From Devosia sp. ZB163 (GTDB taxonomy: Bacteria > Pseudomonadota > Alphaproteobacteria > Rhizobiales > Devosiaceae), in assembly GCF_028613635.1 (NCBI RefSeq), contig NZ_JAQRMY010000001.1, positions 105,778 through 169,777 of the forward strand: a DNA stretch of 64,000 bases. Direction: 5' to 3'. Of this stretch, positions 17,657-26,509 are shown piece by piece. The notes beneath the pieces are model-generated. The model did not search any database. It was given only the letters and a program-made list of their open reading frames with translations, and was not told the origin of the DNA. Both the position numbers and the translations under genes were made by a program. Positions within the stretch are counted from its first letter, which is position 1. Each line of letters begins with the position of its first letter.

Positions 17657-18088
17657 TCAGCCGAAATATTCCAGGTGAATGAGTGGATATGGCCTGCCCT
17701 GTCCGTCGACCGGCGAACGGCCTGTCTGCCTGAATCCCATTCGCTCATAGAAGCGAACAGCTTGCTCGTTCTGCTCGTTGACATCGGTTGTCATTCTTGG
17801 ATGAAGCGTGAGGCCATGCCGCACCAGGGCAGCGCCAATACCGGTTCCGCGCCAGGCGGGATCAACGAACAGCGCCTCCATGTGCCCGCCGTCGATCAGC
17901 ATGAAGGCTAGCGGGTAGTCATTCTCATCAACTGCCAGCCAGAGTGGAGCCTGCGGAAGGAAACCGCACACCATTTCATCAATGGCGAGCCGATCCTCAG
18001 GCGTTAGGAAGTGATGAGTCGCATCAACTGCGCCGCGCCAGATCTCGATGATGCGGGCGCCCTCGTCGGGCCGGGAAGGTCGGATCAT
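17657..18088 (-). CDS. yjaB: GNAT acetyltransferase, YjaB type
   Basis: This 143-residue GNAT enzyme closely follows E. coli YjaB in order and wording: VDATHHFLTPEDR, APLWLAVDENDYP, the acetyl-CoA loop WRGTGIGAALV and DVNEQNEQAVRFYERMGF. The family transfers acetyl groups from acetyl-CoA; the natural acceptor is uncertain. The start at 18088 is preferred because GGTGAG lies 7 bases upstream; an ATG six bases earlier is also possible. Confidence 0.85.
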   Translation of the reverse strand: MIRPSRPDEGARIIEIWRGAVDATHHFLTPEDRLAIDEMVCGFLPQAPLWLAVDENDYPLAFMLIDGGHMEALFVDPAWRGTGIGAALVRHGLTLHPRMTTDVNEQNEQAVRFYERMGFRQTGRSPVDGQGRPYPLIHLEYFG

Positions 18089-18161
18089 GATCATGCTCAC
18101 CGGATACAATGCTTTCATCAGGTGGGCAAAGCGAGTTGCTGAACAGGCCTCAAAGGCAAGC

Positions 18162-18190
18162 AAAAAGCCCGCCCGGCAAGCCGGACGGGC
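18162..18190 (-). terminator. Rho-independent terminator after the DUF1236 gene
   Basis: Read on the minus strand, GCCCGTCCGG-cttg-CCGGGCGGGC (one internal mismatch) is followed by TTTTT. It lies 32 bp after the stop codon of the DUF1236 gene. Confidence 0.8.
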
Positions 18191-18221
18191 ATGGATGCAT
18201 GATGGGAAGATGGGGCCGAGG

Positions 18222-18641
18222 CTAGTTGGCCGCCACCACCACGCCGGGCGAATAGACGATCGTGCGGTCCGAAAGCTTCACGAAATAGGCCCGGTCCTCG
18301 GTATAGAAGTACCCGTAGTCCGGATCGCTCTCGACCACGCGCAGCTGGACGGTCTCGGGCACGGCATAGCCGACCTCGAGACTGCCATCGATCACCACCG
18401 GCTCGGTCGGATTGAGCCGCACGTACTCGACCGCGTCGTCGCTGACCACGGAAGATCCGATCACGGCACCGGTGAACCCACCGATGATCGCGCCGATCGG
18501 TCCGAAGATCAGCCCGCCGGCAACAGCGCCGGAAACGCCGCCGGCGGTACCACCGACCACCGCGCCGCTATCGCTCTGAGCCATGACCGGGGCGGCGCCG
18601 AGCGCCAGGACGGCCACTGAGGCAAGGAGAAGTTTCTTCAT
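18222..18641 (-). CDS. Secreted DUF1236-domain protein with glycine-rich segment
   Basis: This 139-residue protein starts with a signal peptide (MKKLLLASVAVLALG, with cleavage near VMAQ). A Gly/Ala-rich hydrophobic stretch (GGTAGGVSGAVAGGLIFG) resembling glycine-zipper segments follows. The DUF1236 domain comes last, with VGYAVPETVQLRVV and YFVKLSDRTIVY. DUF1236 proteins are periplasmic or outer-membrane-associated in Hyphomicrobiales, with no assigned function. TAGGAGTG sits 6 bases before the ATG, and the in-frame extension upstream crosses a tRNA gene and is rejected. Confidence 0.82.
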   Translation of the reverse strand: MKKLLLASVAVLALGAAPVMAQSDSGAVVGGTAGGVSGAVAGGLIFGPIGAIIGGFTGAVIGSSVVSDDAVEYVRLNPTEPVVIDGSLEVGYAVPETVQLRVVESDPDYGYFYTEDRAYFVKLSDRTIVYSPGVVVAAN

Positions 18642-18779
18642 TTTTTTCACTCCTAGGCTGTTGGATAGCCAAGGGGGAAAAGCCCGGGAACGCGATCGGT
18701 TCCCTATGGCACGCCGATGCCGCAGCACCGTTGCGCATGAGCAACCGCAGGCCGAAATCATCATGTCTGGGAGGAAGGG

Positions 18780-18855
18780 TGGTGCCGCATGCCGGATTCG
18801 AACCAGCGACCCCCTCATTACGAATGAGATGCTCTACCGACTGAGCTAATGCGGC
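18780..18855 (-). tRNA. tRNA-Thr (anticodon CGT)
   Basis: Read on the minus strand, the gene starts GCCGCAT and pairs with ATGCGGC at the 3' side. It has a normal D-arm (GCTCAGTCGGTAGAGC), an anticodon loop TTCGTAA giving CGT, a TTCGAAT T-loop and an encoded CCA end (18780-18782). All stems pair. Confidence 0.96.
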
Positions 18856-18934
18856 GTACCGGCGCGCGTGGGCGACGGACAATTTGCGTCTCATACAGGC
18901 GACGCCGGTCACGCGCAAGACCTTGCAGGCCCTG

Positions 18935-20335
18935 CTAGGCCTCGGGCAGCGCCAGCGGCCCGGCCTGCGGCTTTTCCGCCTCGGCCGGCGCAGCAGCCGG
19001 CGTCGTTTCCGGCAGCGAGGGCAGGCTGGCGCTGGGGCTCGTCCGCGTCGCCACCGCGCTCGTCGGCACCCGCCACTCGAACGCATCGAGCTTGCCGGTG
19101 ACCGGCGACAGCGGCTCCCACTCGTCGGCCGTGATGCCGTCCGCCGTCCACACCGGATCGCGCGGCGCCCGTACCGCCCGGTTGAGCCAGTCGCGCGCCT
19201 TGCCCTTGTCGCCCGTCTGCCCTTCCTCGATCTCGGCCATCAGCAGGCACACCGCCTGCGACGGGTTGGCGTTCGAATAGCCGGCCAGCGCCTGCCGCGC
19301 GCCCACCCAGTCGAACGCATCGATCGAGGCGCGCGCCAGCACCAGCGCCGCGGCCTTGTTGGGCGGCGGCACATCGACCAGTTCCTGGATCCGCTTCAGC
19401 CGGTCGACGGCCGAAACCCCGGGCACCGCATTGGCGAACAGGGTCGCCACATCCGGATGCGAAGTCGCCCGCCACACGCGACGGAGGAGGCTCATGGCCT
19501 TGCGCGCCTCGCCGCGGTTCGAGTAGATCCGCGCCGCGATCAGCGCCGCCGGCACGAAATCGCCCTGCAGCTTCAGCGCCGCCAGCGCATGCTCGAGCGC
19601 CGCATTGGGCTCGCGCCCTTCCGCGATCTGGGCCCGCGCCGTCTCGACCACCGCCATGCGGCGGCGCTTGCGCATCTTTTCCTCGCGCGTCACCGCCGGC
19701 TCGTCCGCCACCATGCGGTAGGCCTCGTCCCAGCGCCCGTTGCGGGTGAGGTCGTCGAACACCGCCTCGCGCGCCCATGGCGCCTGCGGGGAAATGTCGA
19801 TCGCCTTCTGTGCGAAAGTCAGCGCCGCATCGGGCCGCCCCTGCTGGCGCGCCTGGTCATAGAGGCCGGACAGCGCCGCGAGCGCGGTCTTGCGATTGGT
19901 GATCAGCGCCCGGTAGTGCTCGCGCGCCGAATGCATGTCGCCCAGCGCCAGGTCCGCCCGCGCCTCGAGCAGCTGCGCCGCGGCGTTGCGCGGCAGGTTG
20001 GTCTGCGCCTCGCGCGCCAGCTGGCGCGCCCGGTTGGCGTCGCCCGCCTGCAGCGCGATGAACCCGTCCGAGAGCGCGAGGAAGCCCTGGTCCTTGCGCT
20101 TTTCGCGCGACCGCCGGGCGATGTAGTAGGGCGCCGCGATGATGCGCTTGACGATGCCCCAGACGAGAATGACCACCACCACCGAGGCGACCGCAAGGAA
20201 TGCCGCGACGCCCAGCCGCGGCTGCAGGCGATAGTTGAGGAACTCGATGGTGAGCGTCCCCGGCAACCCGATCAGCCAGGCGATGGCCGCGGTGACGAGC
20301 AGGCTTCCGATCAGCCAGTAGGCAAGCCGGATCAA
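18935..20335 (-). CDS. hemY: HemY-like inner-membrane TPR protein
   Basis: This 466-residue protein has two N-terminal membrane helices (LAYWLIGSLLVTAAIAWLIG and LGVAAFLAVASVVVVIL) and a long cytoplasmic or periplasmic TPR-type helical domain, as in the HemY_N family. HemY is coupled to heme biosynthesis in proteobacteria although its biochemical role is unclear. It is last in the hemC-hemD-mitofilin-like-hemY set, and its start overlaps the preceding stop by 4 bp (ATGA). This is not the unrelated protoporphyrinogen oxidase also called HemY. Confidence 0.88.
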   Translation of the reverse strand: MIRLAYWLIGSLLVTAAIAWLIGLPGTLTIEFLNYRLQPRLGVAAFLAVASVVVVILVWGIVKRIIAAPYYIARRSREKRKDQGFLALSDGFIALQAGDANRARQLAREAQTNLPRNAAAQLLEARADLALGDMHSAREHYRALITNRKTALAALSGLYDQARQQGRPDAALTFAQKAIDISPQAPWAREAVFDDLTRNGRWDEAYRMVADEPAVTREEKMRKRRRMAVVETARAQIAEGREPNAALEHALAALKLQGDFVPAALIAARIYSNRGEARKAMSLLRRVWRATSHPDVATLFANAVPGVSAVDRLKRIQELVDVPPPNKAAALVLARASIDAFDWVGARQALAGYSNANPSQAVCLLMAEIEEGQTGDKGKARDWLNRAVRAPRDPVWTADGITADEWEPLSPVTGKLDAFEWRVPTSAVATRTSPSASLPSLPETTPAAAPAEAEKPQAGPLALPEA

Positions 20336-21642
20336 GGCGTCGCCTCCGTCGTCGGAGCAAGCGCCCGGGCGCGGAGTTCGGTGAGGAAACCGTCGGCCGC
20401 CGCGAGCTTGACCACGTCGGCGCCGGCCGTTCCGGCCCCTGCCTGCATGGCCGGCGGCAGCGCCGCGAGCAGCTGCGCCGCGGCGGCGAAGTCCTGCCGT
20501 TCCGCCGCGCCTTCGAGTCGCGAGACGATCGCCTCGGGGCTGTCGCCCTCGAGTTCACCTGTCGGCCGCAAGGCGAGAAGGCCCTTCATCCATTCGACCG
20601 CGTCCTGCCCGAGGTCGCCCGTGCTCTGCGCGGCGCGGCCGGCGAGGATCTCGGGCACCGCGGCGCTGAGCCGGGCCGCCACGGCGTCCGGCCGCGGCAA
20701 TCCGCTCTCGGCCGAAGCCGCGATCGGCTCGGGAATGGCAAGGTCGGGCAGCAGCGCCTTGATGCTGGCGAGTTCGGCCGCGAACGGCCGCCCGTTGGTG
20801 ATGGCGCTCTCGAGCCCCGATACGACCAGCGGCAGCCGGATGGCCGGACCGACATCGGAGCCCGAAATGGTCTGGTTGGCTGTGGCGACTGCCGTCTGCA
20901 GCGCCGCTACCTGCTGGCGCAGCTCGGCAATGCTGCTGTCGAGCGACGTACCCGTGGTCACGCCTTCGCTGAGCTGCTGCTTGAGGCCGGCGATGTCGTT
21001 TTCGATCGTGCCGATCGTCTCCGCCAGCGCCGTCGCATCGGCGCCCGAGGCACCGGCGCCGATTGCCGTCACCCGGTCCTCGAGGCTCTTGAGCTGTGTT
21101 TCGATGGGCGTGAGGTCGACCGGCTCGGCCGCCGGCACGGCGGCGATCGACTGCCGCACCTCGCCAAGGCCGGTGTCCATCTGTGCGATGGTGGCGTCGA
21201 GGCTGACCTGTGTCCGCTTGGCCTGTTCTTCGATCGCGGCGAGCCGCGCCGTGAGGTCGGCAAGCGACGTATCCTGCGCATCGAGCCGGACGGCCGGATC
21301 GGCGATCACCGGGACCTTGTTGGGCAGTGGCAGCCAGTTGCCCAGCGCATAGACGAGGCCGGCGCCGAGCAGCGCCCCGCCGACCGTGGCGATGGAAATC
21401 GCGCTCCACGGCATGGCCAGCCGCGCCTGAGGACGCGGCGGCGGTGGCGGAGCGGGACGGGCTGTCTCTTCCGACGGCGCGGCCTCGGGCGCGACGGACT
21501 CCGGCGCGACGGTCTCCGGCACGACGGTCTCGGCCGCGACCTCCTCGGCCTTGCCCTCGGCGGTCGAAGCGGCCTTTTCCGCCTCGCGCGCCTTCAAATC
21601 GATGACCGGTGGCTTCACGGGCCCCGACTTGCGTACAGCCAT
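20332..21642 (-). CDS. Alphaproteobacterial mitofilin-like (COG4223) membrane protein
   Basis: This 436-residue protein has a low-complexity Ala/Pro/Glu N-terminus, one membrane helix near residues 78-105 (SIATVGGALLGAGLVYALG), a long coiled-coil region (LTARLAAIEEQAKR, IETQLKSLEDRV, IENDIAGLKQQL) and a helical C-terminal domain. This is the architecture of bacterial mitofilin relatives, which shape inner-membrane invaginations. Its place between hemD and hemY is the usual one in alphaproteobacteria. The start at MAVRKSGPVK has AAGGAA upstream. It overlaps hemY by 4 bp, which implies coupled translation. Confidence 0.82.
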   Translation of the reverse strand: MAVRKSGPVKPPVIDLKAREAEKAASTAEGKAEEVAAETVVPETVAPESVAPEAAPSEETARPAPPPPPRPQARLAMPWSAISIATVGGALLGAGLVYALGNWLPLPNKVPVIADPAVRLDAQDTSLADLTARLAAIEEQAKRTQVSLDATIAQMDTGLGEVRQSIAAVPAAEPVDLTPIETQLKSLEDRVTAIGAGASGADATALAETIGTIENDIAGLKQQLSEGVTTGTSLDSSIAELRQQVAALQTAVATANQTISGSDVGPAIRLPLVVSGLESAITNGRPFAAELASIKALLPDLAIPEPIAASAESGLPRPDAVAARLSAAVPEILAGRAAQSTGDLGQDAVEWMKGLLALRPTGELEGDSPEAIVSRLEGAAERQDFAAAAQLLAALPPAMQAGAGTAGADVVKLAAADGFLTELRARALAPTTEATP

Positions 21643-21665
21643 GCGGCGTTCCTTGCTGGTTCCGG

Positions 21666-22394
21666 TCAATGAGGGTTCTGATCGCGCGCAAACGACAAGG
21701 CAAGCCCCATCATGGCCTCCTCGTCGGGATGCTCGGCGAGTCCCACCCGCACGAAATGGGCATCGATGAGCGGAGCGGCAACCGCTTCGGACATGCAGAG
21801 TACGCCTAGCTTCATGCGCCGCTCACGCGCGAGGCCCGCGGTGAGCCGCACGAAGCATTCGGCGGTGCGCTTCGAATAGAACAGGGCGGCGCCGATTTCG
21901 CCCGAGGCAAGCCCCGCTTCGGCCACCTCGTCGAGCACCATCACCGGGTTCATCGCGTAGACCGGCACCCCGCTGATGCGCTTTCCGAACGGCTCGAGCG
22001 AGCGGCCGAGGTCGGCGGAGACCTCGCGGCCATGCGGGTAGAAGATCGGCCCGTCGATCCGGGCATGGGCAAGCAGTTCCGCGAGGTCCGCGAAGGCGCC
22101 GCTGGCGCTCGTCACCATGACGAAGCCCAGCGCTTCGGCAAGGTCGGCCGTGCGGTCGCCCACGGTGTAGACGGGCAGCTCGCGGTAGCGCCCGATGGCA
22201 TCCATCTCCTGCAGCGCCCGCAGCGCATTGGCGCTGGTGAGCGTGATCGCGGCGACAGAATCGGGGGCCGGCAACTCCGCCGGCAGCGTCTCATGGATCA
22301 GCAGCGGCGCAATGACCGGCTCGATGCCGAGCGCCTCCAGCCGCGCCGCCGTGTCGCTCGCGTCGGGGTCGGGCCGGGTCACGAGCATCTTCAC
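21666..22394 (-). CDS. hemD: Uroporphyrinogen-III synthase
   Basis: This 242-residue protein opens with LVTRPDPDASDTAARLEALG and continues with ITLTSANALRAL and YTVGDRTADLAEALG, the weakly conserved but recognisable HemD pattern. It closes and inverts ring D of hydroxymethylbilane to give uroporphyrinogen III. It lies 10 bp after hemC and 23 bp before the mitofilin-like gene. The start may be the GTG at 22394 or the ATG at 22388. Confidence 0.92.
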   Translation of the reverse strand: MKMLVTRPDPDASDTAARLEALGIEPVIAPLLIHETLPAELPAPDSVAAITLTSANALRALQEMDAIGRYRELPVYTVGDRTADLAEALGFVMVTSASGAFADLAELLAHARIDGPIFYPHGREVSADLGRSLEPFGKRISGVPVYAMNPVMVLDEVAEAGLASGEIGAALFYSKRTAECFVRLTAGLARERRMKLGVLCMSEAVAAPLIDAHFVRVGLAEHPDEEAMMGLALSFARDQNPH

Positions 22395-22404
22395 TTGAGC
22401 AAAC

Positions 22405-23340
22405 CTATCCTTCGAACTGTTTCTGGAATTCGGGCCCTGCCGCTTCCAATAGTCTTTGCCCCAGTTCCGTTCCGAGCCGGGCCGCCTCAGCCGCCTCGCC
22501 CTCGACGCTGTCGCGATAGAACTCGCGCCCGTCCGGACTGAGGATTTCAGCCGTCAACCTGCACGAAACCCCATTCAATTCGGTAAACGCACCGATGGGG
22601 GTTCGACACGATCCGTCGAGCGTCGCGAGCAATGCCCGCTCCGCCGCGATGCTGGTCGCCGTGGGTGCATGGTTGAGCACCGCCACGAGTTCGGCCGTCC
22701 GCGTGTCGTCGCTGCGGATCTCGATGCCGATGGCGCCCTGCGCCGGGGCCGGCGGAAAGGCCTGGGGATCGAGATAGGCCGTGATCTTGTCCTGCTTGCC
22801 CAGCCGGTTGAGCCCGGCGACCGCCAGCAGCGTCGCATCGGCGACGCCGGCTTCCAGCTTTTGCAGCCGCGTGTCGACATTGCCCCGGAACTGCACGATC
22901 TCGAGGTCGGGCCGCGCCCTCAGCATCTGCGCCCCGCGCCGGATCGAGGACGAGCCGAGCTTGGCGCCCTGTGGCAGGGCCTCGAGGCTCGCATGCTTCA
23001 GCGACACGAAGGCGTCGCGCACGTCCTCGCGTTCGAGGAAGGCGGCAAGCATCAGCCCGTCGGGCAGGAAGGAGGCGAGGTCCTTGCTCGAATGGACGCC
23101 CAGGTCGATCTCGCCGGCTTCGAGCGCCGCCTCGATCTCCTTGGAGAACAGCCCCTTGCCGCCCGCTTCGCTCAGCGGCCGGTCGGTCAGCCGGTCGCCG
23201 CTCGTGGTGATGACGCGGATCGCGATGTCTTCGAGCGCAACCCCGTGCGCCTCGGCGAGGAGCCGCTGCACCAGCCGGGCCTGCGCCATGGCGAGCATGG
23301 AGCCGCGGGTGCCGAGCCTGAGGAGCGGTGTCGATTGCAT
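22405..23340 (-). CDS. hemC: Hydroxymethylbilane synthase (porphobilinogen deaminase)
   Basis: This 311-residue enzyme begins LLRLGTRGSMLAMAQARLVQ, contains HSSKDLASFLPDGL, and has the dipyrromethane-cofactor cysteine in LDGSCRTPIGAF. It polymerises four porphobilinogens. It heads the minus-strand heme cluster and diverges from tsaD across only 68 bp, so both promoters must lie in 23341-23408. Length and motif order are normal for the family. Confidence 0.97.
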   Translation of the reverse strand: MQSTPLLRLGTRGSMLAMAQARLVQRLLAEAHGVALEDIAIRVITTSGDRLTDRPLSEAGGKGLFSKEIEAALEAGEIDLGVHSSKDLASFLPDGLMLAAFLEREDVRDAFVSLKHASLEALPQGAKLGSSSIRRGAQMLRARPDLEIVQFRGNVDTRLQKLEAGVADATLLAVAGLNRLGKQDKITAYLDPQAFPPAPAQGAIGIEIRSDDTRTAELVAVLNHAPTATSIAAERALLATLDGSCRTPIGAFTELNGVSCRLTAEILSPDGREFYRDSVEGEAAEAARLGTELGQRLLEAAGPEFQKQFEG

Positions 23341-23408
23341 TTCGTTTCAGACCTATGTAGGCGGGAGGCCACGGGCTTACCCCTATAGATAGGACCCGGA
23401 CAAGCGTG

Positions 23409-24467
23409 ATGAGAGTTCTCGGCATCGAAACCAGCTGCGACGAAACCGCCGCCTCGATCGTCGAGCGCGACGCCGCGGGTCGCGCCACCATCCTCTCCAA
23501 TGTCGTGCGCAGCCAGCTCGAGGAGCACGCCCCCTATGGCGGCGTCGTGCCCGAACTTGCCGCCCGCGCCCATGTGAGCCATCTCGACCGCATCATCGCC
23601 AAGGCTGCCGAAACGGCCGGCGTGAAGCTCGATGAGGTCGACGCCATCGCCGCGACCGCCGGCCCCGGCCTCATCGGCGGCGTGCTGGTCGGCCTCACCA
23701 CGGCCAAGGCCCTCGCCGCCGCGCTCGGCAAGCCCCTGATCGCGGTGAACCACCTCGAGGCGCATGCGCTGACCGCCCGGCTCACCGACGGCATCGCCTT
23801 TCCCTACCTGATGCTGCTCGTCTCCGGCGGGCACAGCCAGTTCGTGCTGGTGCGCGGCGTCGGCGACTACGAGCGCTGGGGCACCACCATCGACGACGCC
23901 CTCGGCGAGGCCTTCGACAAGGTGGCCAAGCTTCTCGGCCTCGGTAACCCCGGCGGGCCGGAAGTCGAGAAGATGGCGGCGAAGGGCGATCCGCGCCGCT
24001 TCAACTTCCCCAGGCCCCTGCTCAAGGAGGCGCGGCTCGATTTCTCGTTCTCGGGACTGAAGACCGCCGTCCGCCTCGCCGCCGAACAGGCGGCCCCCCT
24101 GACCGACCAGGACGTCGCCGACATCTGCGCCAGCTTCCAGCGCACTGTAGCCGAGATCGTCGCGACACGCGCCCGTTCGGCGCTCCAGAAATACGCCGCC
24201 GAGCTTCCCGGTCAGCCGCTCCGCCTCGTCGTCGCCGGCGGCGTCGCCGCCAACAAGGCCATCGGGGCCGCCCTGCGTGAGGCGGCCGCAGCGTCGGGGG
24301 CCGAGCTGATCATCCCGCCCATTCCGCTCTGTACCGACAATGGCGCGATGGTCGCCTGGGCCGGAGCCGAACGGCTGGCGCTCGGTTCGAGCGACCGGCT
24401 CGATATCTCCGCCAAGGCGCGCTGGCCGCTCGACAGCGAGGACATGGGGTTGAACCATGCAGCTTGA
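23409..24467 (+). CDS. tsaD: tRNA N6-adenosine threonylcarbamoyltransferase
   Basis: The 352-residue protein starts [16 protein letters not shown]. It carries the metal-binding HLEAHAL motif, [13 protein letters not shown] and the ASKHA ATP-site segments. TsaD transfers threonylcarbamoyl to A37 of ANN-decoding tRNAs. The ATG at 23409 is chosen over an overlapping GTG at 23406. Its last 11 bases overlap gpsA, a frequent alphaproteobacterial pairing. Confidence 0.97.
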   Translation: MRVLGIETSCDETAASIVERDAAGRATILSNVVRSQLEEHAPYGGVVPELAARAHVSHLDRIIAKAAETAGVKLDEVDAIAATAGPGLIGGVLVGLTTAKALAAALGKPLIAVNHLEAHALTARLTDGIAFPYLMLLVSGGHSQFVLVRGVGDYERWGTTIDDALGEAFDKVAKLLGLGNPGGPEVEKMAAKGDPRRFNFPRPLLKEARLDFSFSGLKTAVRLAAEQAAPLTDQDVADICASFQRTVAEIVATRARSALQKYAAELPGQPLRLVVAGGVAANKAIGAALREAAAASGAELIIPPIPLCTDNGAMVAWAGAERLALGSSDRLDISAKARWPLDSEDMGLNHAA

Positions 24468-25425
24468 CCGCGTCGCCATCCTCGGCGCCGGCGCCTGGGG
24501 CACCGCACTCGCCCAGGCCGCAGCCATCGCCGGCCGCGAGGTGACGCTGGTCGGCCGCGATCCCATGGTGATCGCCGAGATCAACGAACTGCGCGTCAAC
24601 AGCGCCCACCTGCCGGGCGTCACGCTGCTCGACACCATCTCCGCCTCCACCAGCCTGCCCGACGCCGACCTCGTCGTCCTCGCCGTGCCGGCCCAGGCGA
24701 CCCGCTTCGCCGTCGCCGCCCTCGACGGCCGGCTCGATGGCAAGCCCGTCGTGCTGACGGCCAAGGGCCTCGAGCATGGCACGCTCGCCCGCCAGAGCCA
24801 GGTGCTCGCCGAAGCCGCGCCCGGCGCCATTCCCTATGTGCTGTCAGGGCCGAGCTTTGCCGCCGACGTGGCATCCGGCCGCCCGACCGCCGTCACCCTT
24901 GCCGGCGACCATCCCGATCGCACCTCGGCGGTCGCCGCCGCGCTCGCCGGCCCGACCTTCCGCCTCTATGCCGCCGACGACCGGCTCGGCGTCGAGCTCG
25001 CCGGGGCGTTGAAGAACGTCTACGCCATCGGCTGCGGCGCCGTGGACGGCGCCGGCCTCGGCGCCTCCGCCCGTTCGGCCCTCCTCGCTCGCGCCTTTGC
25101 CGAACTGACCCGCCTCGTCGTCCGCATGGGCGGCGGCGCCTCGACGCTCACCGGCCTTGCCGGGCTCGGCGACCTGACGCTGAGCTGCACCTCCACCCAG
25201 TCGCGCAACTACCGCTACGGCGTGAGCCTCGGCCGTGGCGAGAGCCCCGGATCCGACCTCGCCGAGGGCGCGCTCACCGCGCCGGTCGCGCGCCAGCTGG
25301 CCAACCAAGTGCGCATCGACGCCCCGCTCATCGATGCAGTAAACCTGCTCATCGATGGAAACACCTCCATCGCCGATATCGTCGCCGGGCTCATGTCGCG
25401 GCCGCTCAAGAGGGAAGAAGACTGA
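24457..25425 (+). CDS. gpsA: Glycerol-3-phosphate dehydrogenase [NAD(P)+]
   Basis: The 322-residue enzyme has the N-terminal NAD motif [33 protein letters not shown] and the catalytic lysine region [12 protein letters not shown]. It makes sn-glycerol 3-phosphate for phospholipid synthesis in the cytoplasm. It overlaps tsaD upstream and shares one base with the next start (TGATG), so tsaD-gpsA-YciI-EVE is a tight operon. Confidence 0.97.
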   Translation: MQLDRVAILGAGAWGTALAQAAAIAGREVTLVGRDPMVIAEINELRVNSAHLPGVTLLDTISASTSLPDADLVVLAVPAQATRFAVAALDGRLDGKPVVLTAKGLEHGTLARQSQVLAEAAPGAIPYVLSGPSFAADVASGRPTAVTLAGDHPDRTSAVAAALAGPTFRLYAADDRLGVELAGALKNVYAIGCGAVDGAGLGASARSALLARAFAELTRLVVRMGGGASTLTGLAGLGDLTLSCTSTQSRNYRYGVSLGRGESPGSDLAEGALTAPVARQLANQVRIDAPLIDAVNLLIDGNTSIADIVAGLMSRPLKREED

Positions 25426-25718
25426 TGCCGTTCTATTCGATCATCGCCACCGACAAGCCGAACGGCCTCGAGCACCGCATGGCGGTCCGCCCCGAGCATC
25501 TGAAGCACCTCGACAACCTCGGCGACAAGCTGGTGATCGCCGGCCCCTTCCAGACCGAGGAAGGCAAGGCCACCGGCAGCTTCATGGTCATCGAGGCGCC
25601 CGACCTCGCCACCGCCACCGCCCTCTATGAAGAGGACCCCTTCATCAAGCAGGGCGTGTTCGAGCGCTACGAGATCAGCCGCTGGGCCCTCACCATCAAC
25701 AAGGCTGCGGGGCGTTGA
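25425..25718 (+). CDS. YciI-like protein
   Basis: The 97-residue protein has the YciI fold signature: [40 protein letters not shown] and EDPFIKQGVFERYEI. The conserved His and Asp of the family are present. The role is unproven; members may be small-molecule lyases or dehydrochlorinase-like enzymes. Its start overlaps the gpsA stop by one base, and the EVE gene follows after one base. Confidence 0.9.
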   Translation: MPFYSIIATDKPNGLEHRMAVRPEHLKHLDNLGDKLVIAGPFQTEEGKATGSFMVIEAPDLATATALYEEDPFIKQGVFERYEISRWALTINKAAGR

Positions 25719-25719
25719 G

Positions 25720-26145
25720 ATGGCCTACTGGCTGATGAAATCCGAGCCGAACGTCAACTCCTACGACGATGTCGTGGCGCGTGGCGTTCCCGAGGAGTGG
25801 CACGGCGTGCGCAACTACACCGCACGCAACAACATGAAGGCGATGCAGCTCGGCGACGAGGCGTTCTTCTACCACTCCAATATCGGCAAGGAGATCGTCG
25901 GCATCATCAAGGTGGTGGCGCTCGCCCACCCCGACTCGACCGCCGAGCCCAACGAGAAGGGCAACATCGTCTGGGAGTGCGTCGATGTGCTCCCGGTCAG
26001 GAAACTGCCCAAGCCCGTGACGCTCGAAACGATCAAGAAGACGCCCGAGCTCGCCGACATGGCGCTGGTGAAGCTCTCCCGCCTCTCCGTCTCGCCGGTC
26101 ACCGACGCCGAATGGAAGCTCATCTGCAAGATGGGCGGCCTCTAG
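25720..26145 (+). CDS. EVE-domain protein (modified-nucleotide-binding PUA-like fold)
   Basis: The 141-residue protein starts MAYWLMKSEPNVNSYDDV and contains EEWHGVRNYTARNNMKAM, GDEAFFYHSN and the closing KLSRLSVSPVTDAEW, all typical of EVE (thymocyte nuclear protein 1-like) domains. Such domains bind modified bases in DNA or RNA. The start at 25720 follows the preceding stop after one base. It is the last gene of the tsaD operon and is followed by a long hairpin. Confidence 0.93.
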   Translation: MAYWLMKSEPNVNSYDDVVARGVPEEWHGVRNYTARNNMKAMQLGDEAFFYHSNIGKEIVGIIKVVALAHPDSTAEPNEKGNIVWECVDVLPVRKLPKPVTLETIKKTPELADMALVKLSRLSVSPVTDAEWKLICKMGGL

Positions 26146-26166
26146 GGCGTAATTCCGTCGGACTGT

Positions 26167-26218
26167 CCTGGACTTCCGCCGCCTCTTTTTCGGCAATGAG
26201 GTGGCGGAAAGGTCCAGG
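26167..26218. terminator. Long bidirectional hairpin between convergent genes
   Basis: CCTGGACTTCCGCCGCCTC (26167-26185) pairs with GAGGTGGCGGAAAGGTCCAG plus a final G (26198-26218), with one G-U pair and a two-base bulge. The 12-base loop contains TTTTT. It lies between the convergent EVE and DUF1674 genes and may end transcription from both sides. Confidence 0.65.
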
Positions 26219-26230
26219 TTCCACCCCGGT

Positions 26231-26419
26231 CTAGAAGTCCGCGGTCAGGCCCTTGATCTCCCAGTCGCCATAGCGCGCCGGGTCAAGTCCACCGCGCCCG
26301 CCCTTCTCTTTTTTGCCCGCGGCCGCCTTCGCATCGATCGCCGCCCGCCGCTCCGCCGCCTCGGCCAAAGCCCGCTGCGCCGCGGGACTCAGGGGCTTGT
26401 TCTCGCTCTCTTCGTCCAT
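26231..26419 (-). CDS. DUF1674 / SDHAF4-type succinate dehydrogenase assembly protein
   Basis: The 62-residue protein ends in the diagnostic block [21 protein letters not shown], the hallmark of DUF1674 (Sdh8/SDHAF4) proteins. These bind flavinylated SdhA during assembly of succinate dehydrogenase. The N-terminal half is a charged helix. GGAG six bases before the ATG at 26419 decides the start; the longer frame to 26497 would run into the htpX promoter region. It diverges from htpX. Confidence 0.88.
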   Translation of the reverse strand: MDEESENKPLSPAAQRALAEAAERRAAIDAKAAAGKKEKGGRGGLDPARYGDWEIKGLTADF

Positions 26420-26509
26420 CTCAGTCTCCACAGGTCCTTGTGGGGAACCCTGCGCCATCCCATCTACTTTCCATTCCGATATCCCCGTGAGGTACAAGAC
26501 TTACCGGCA

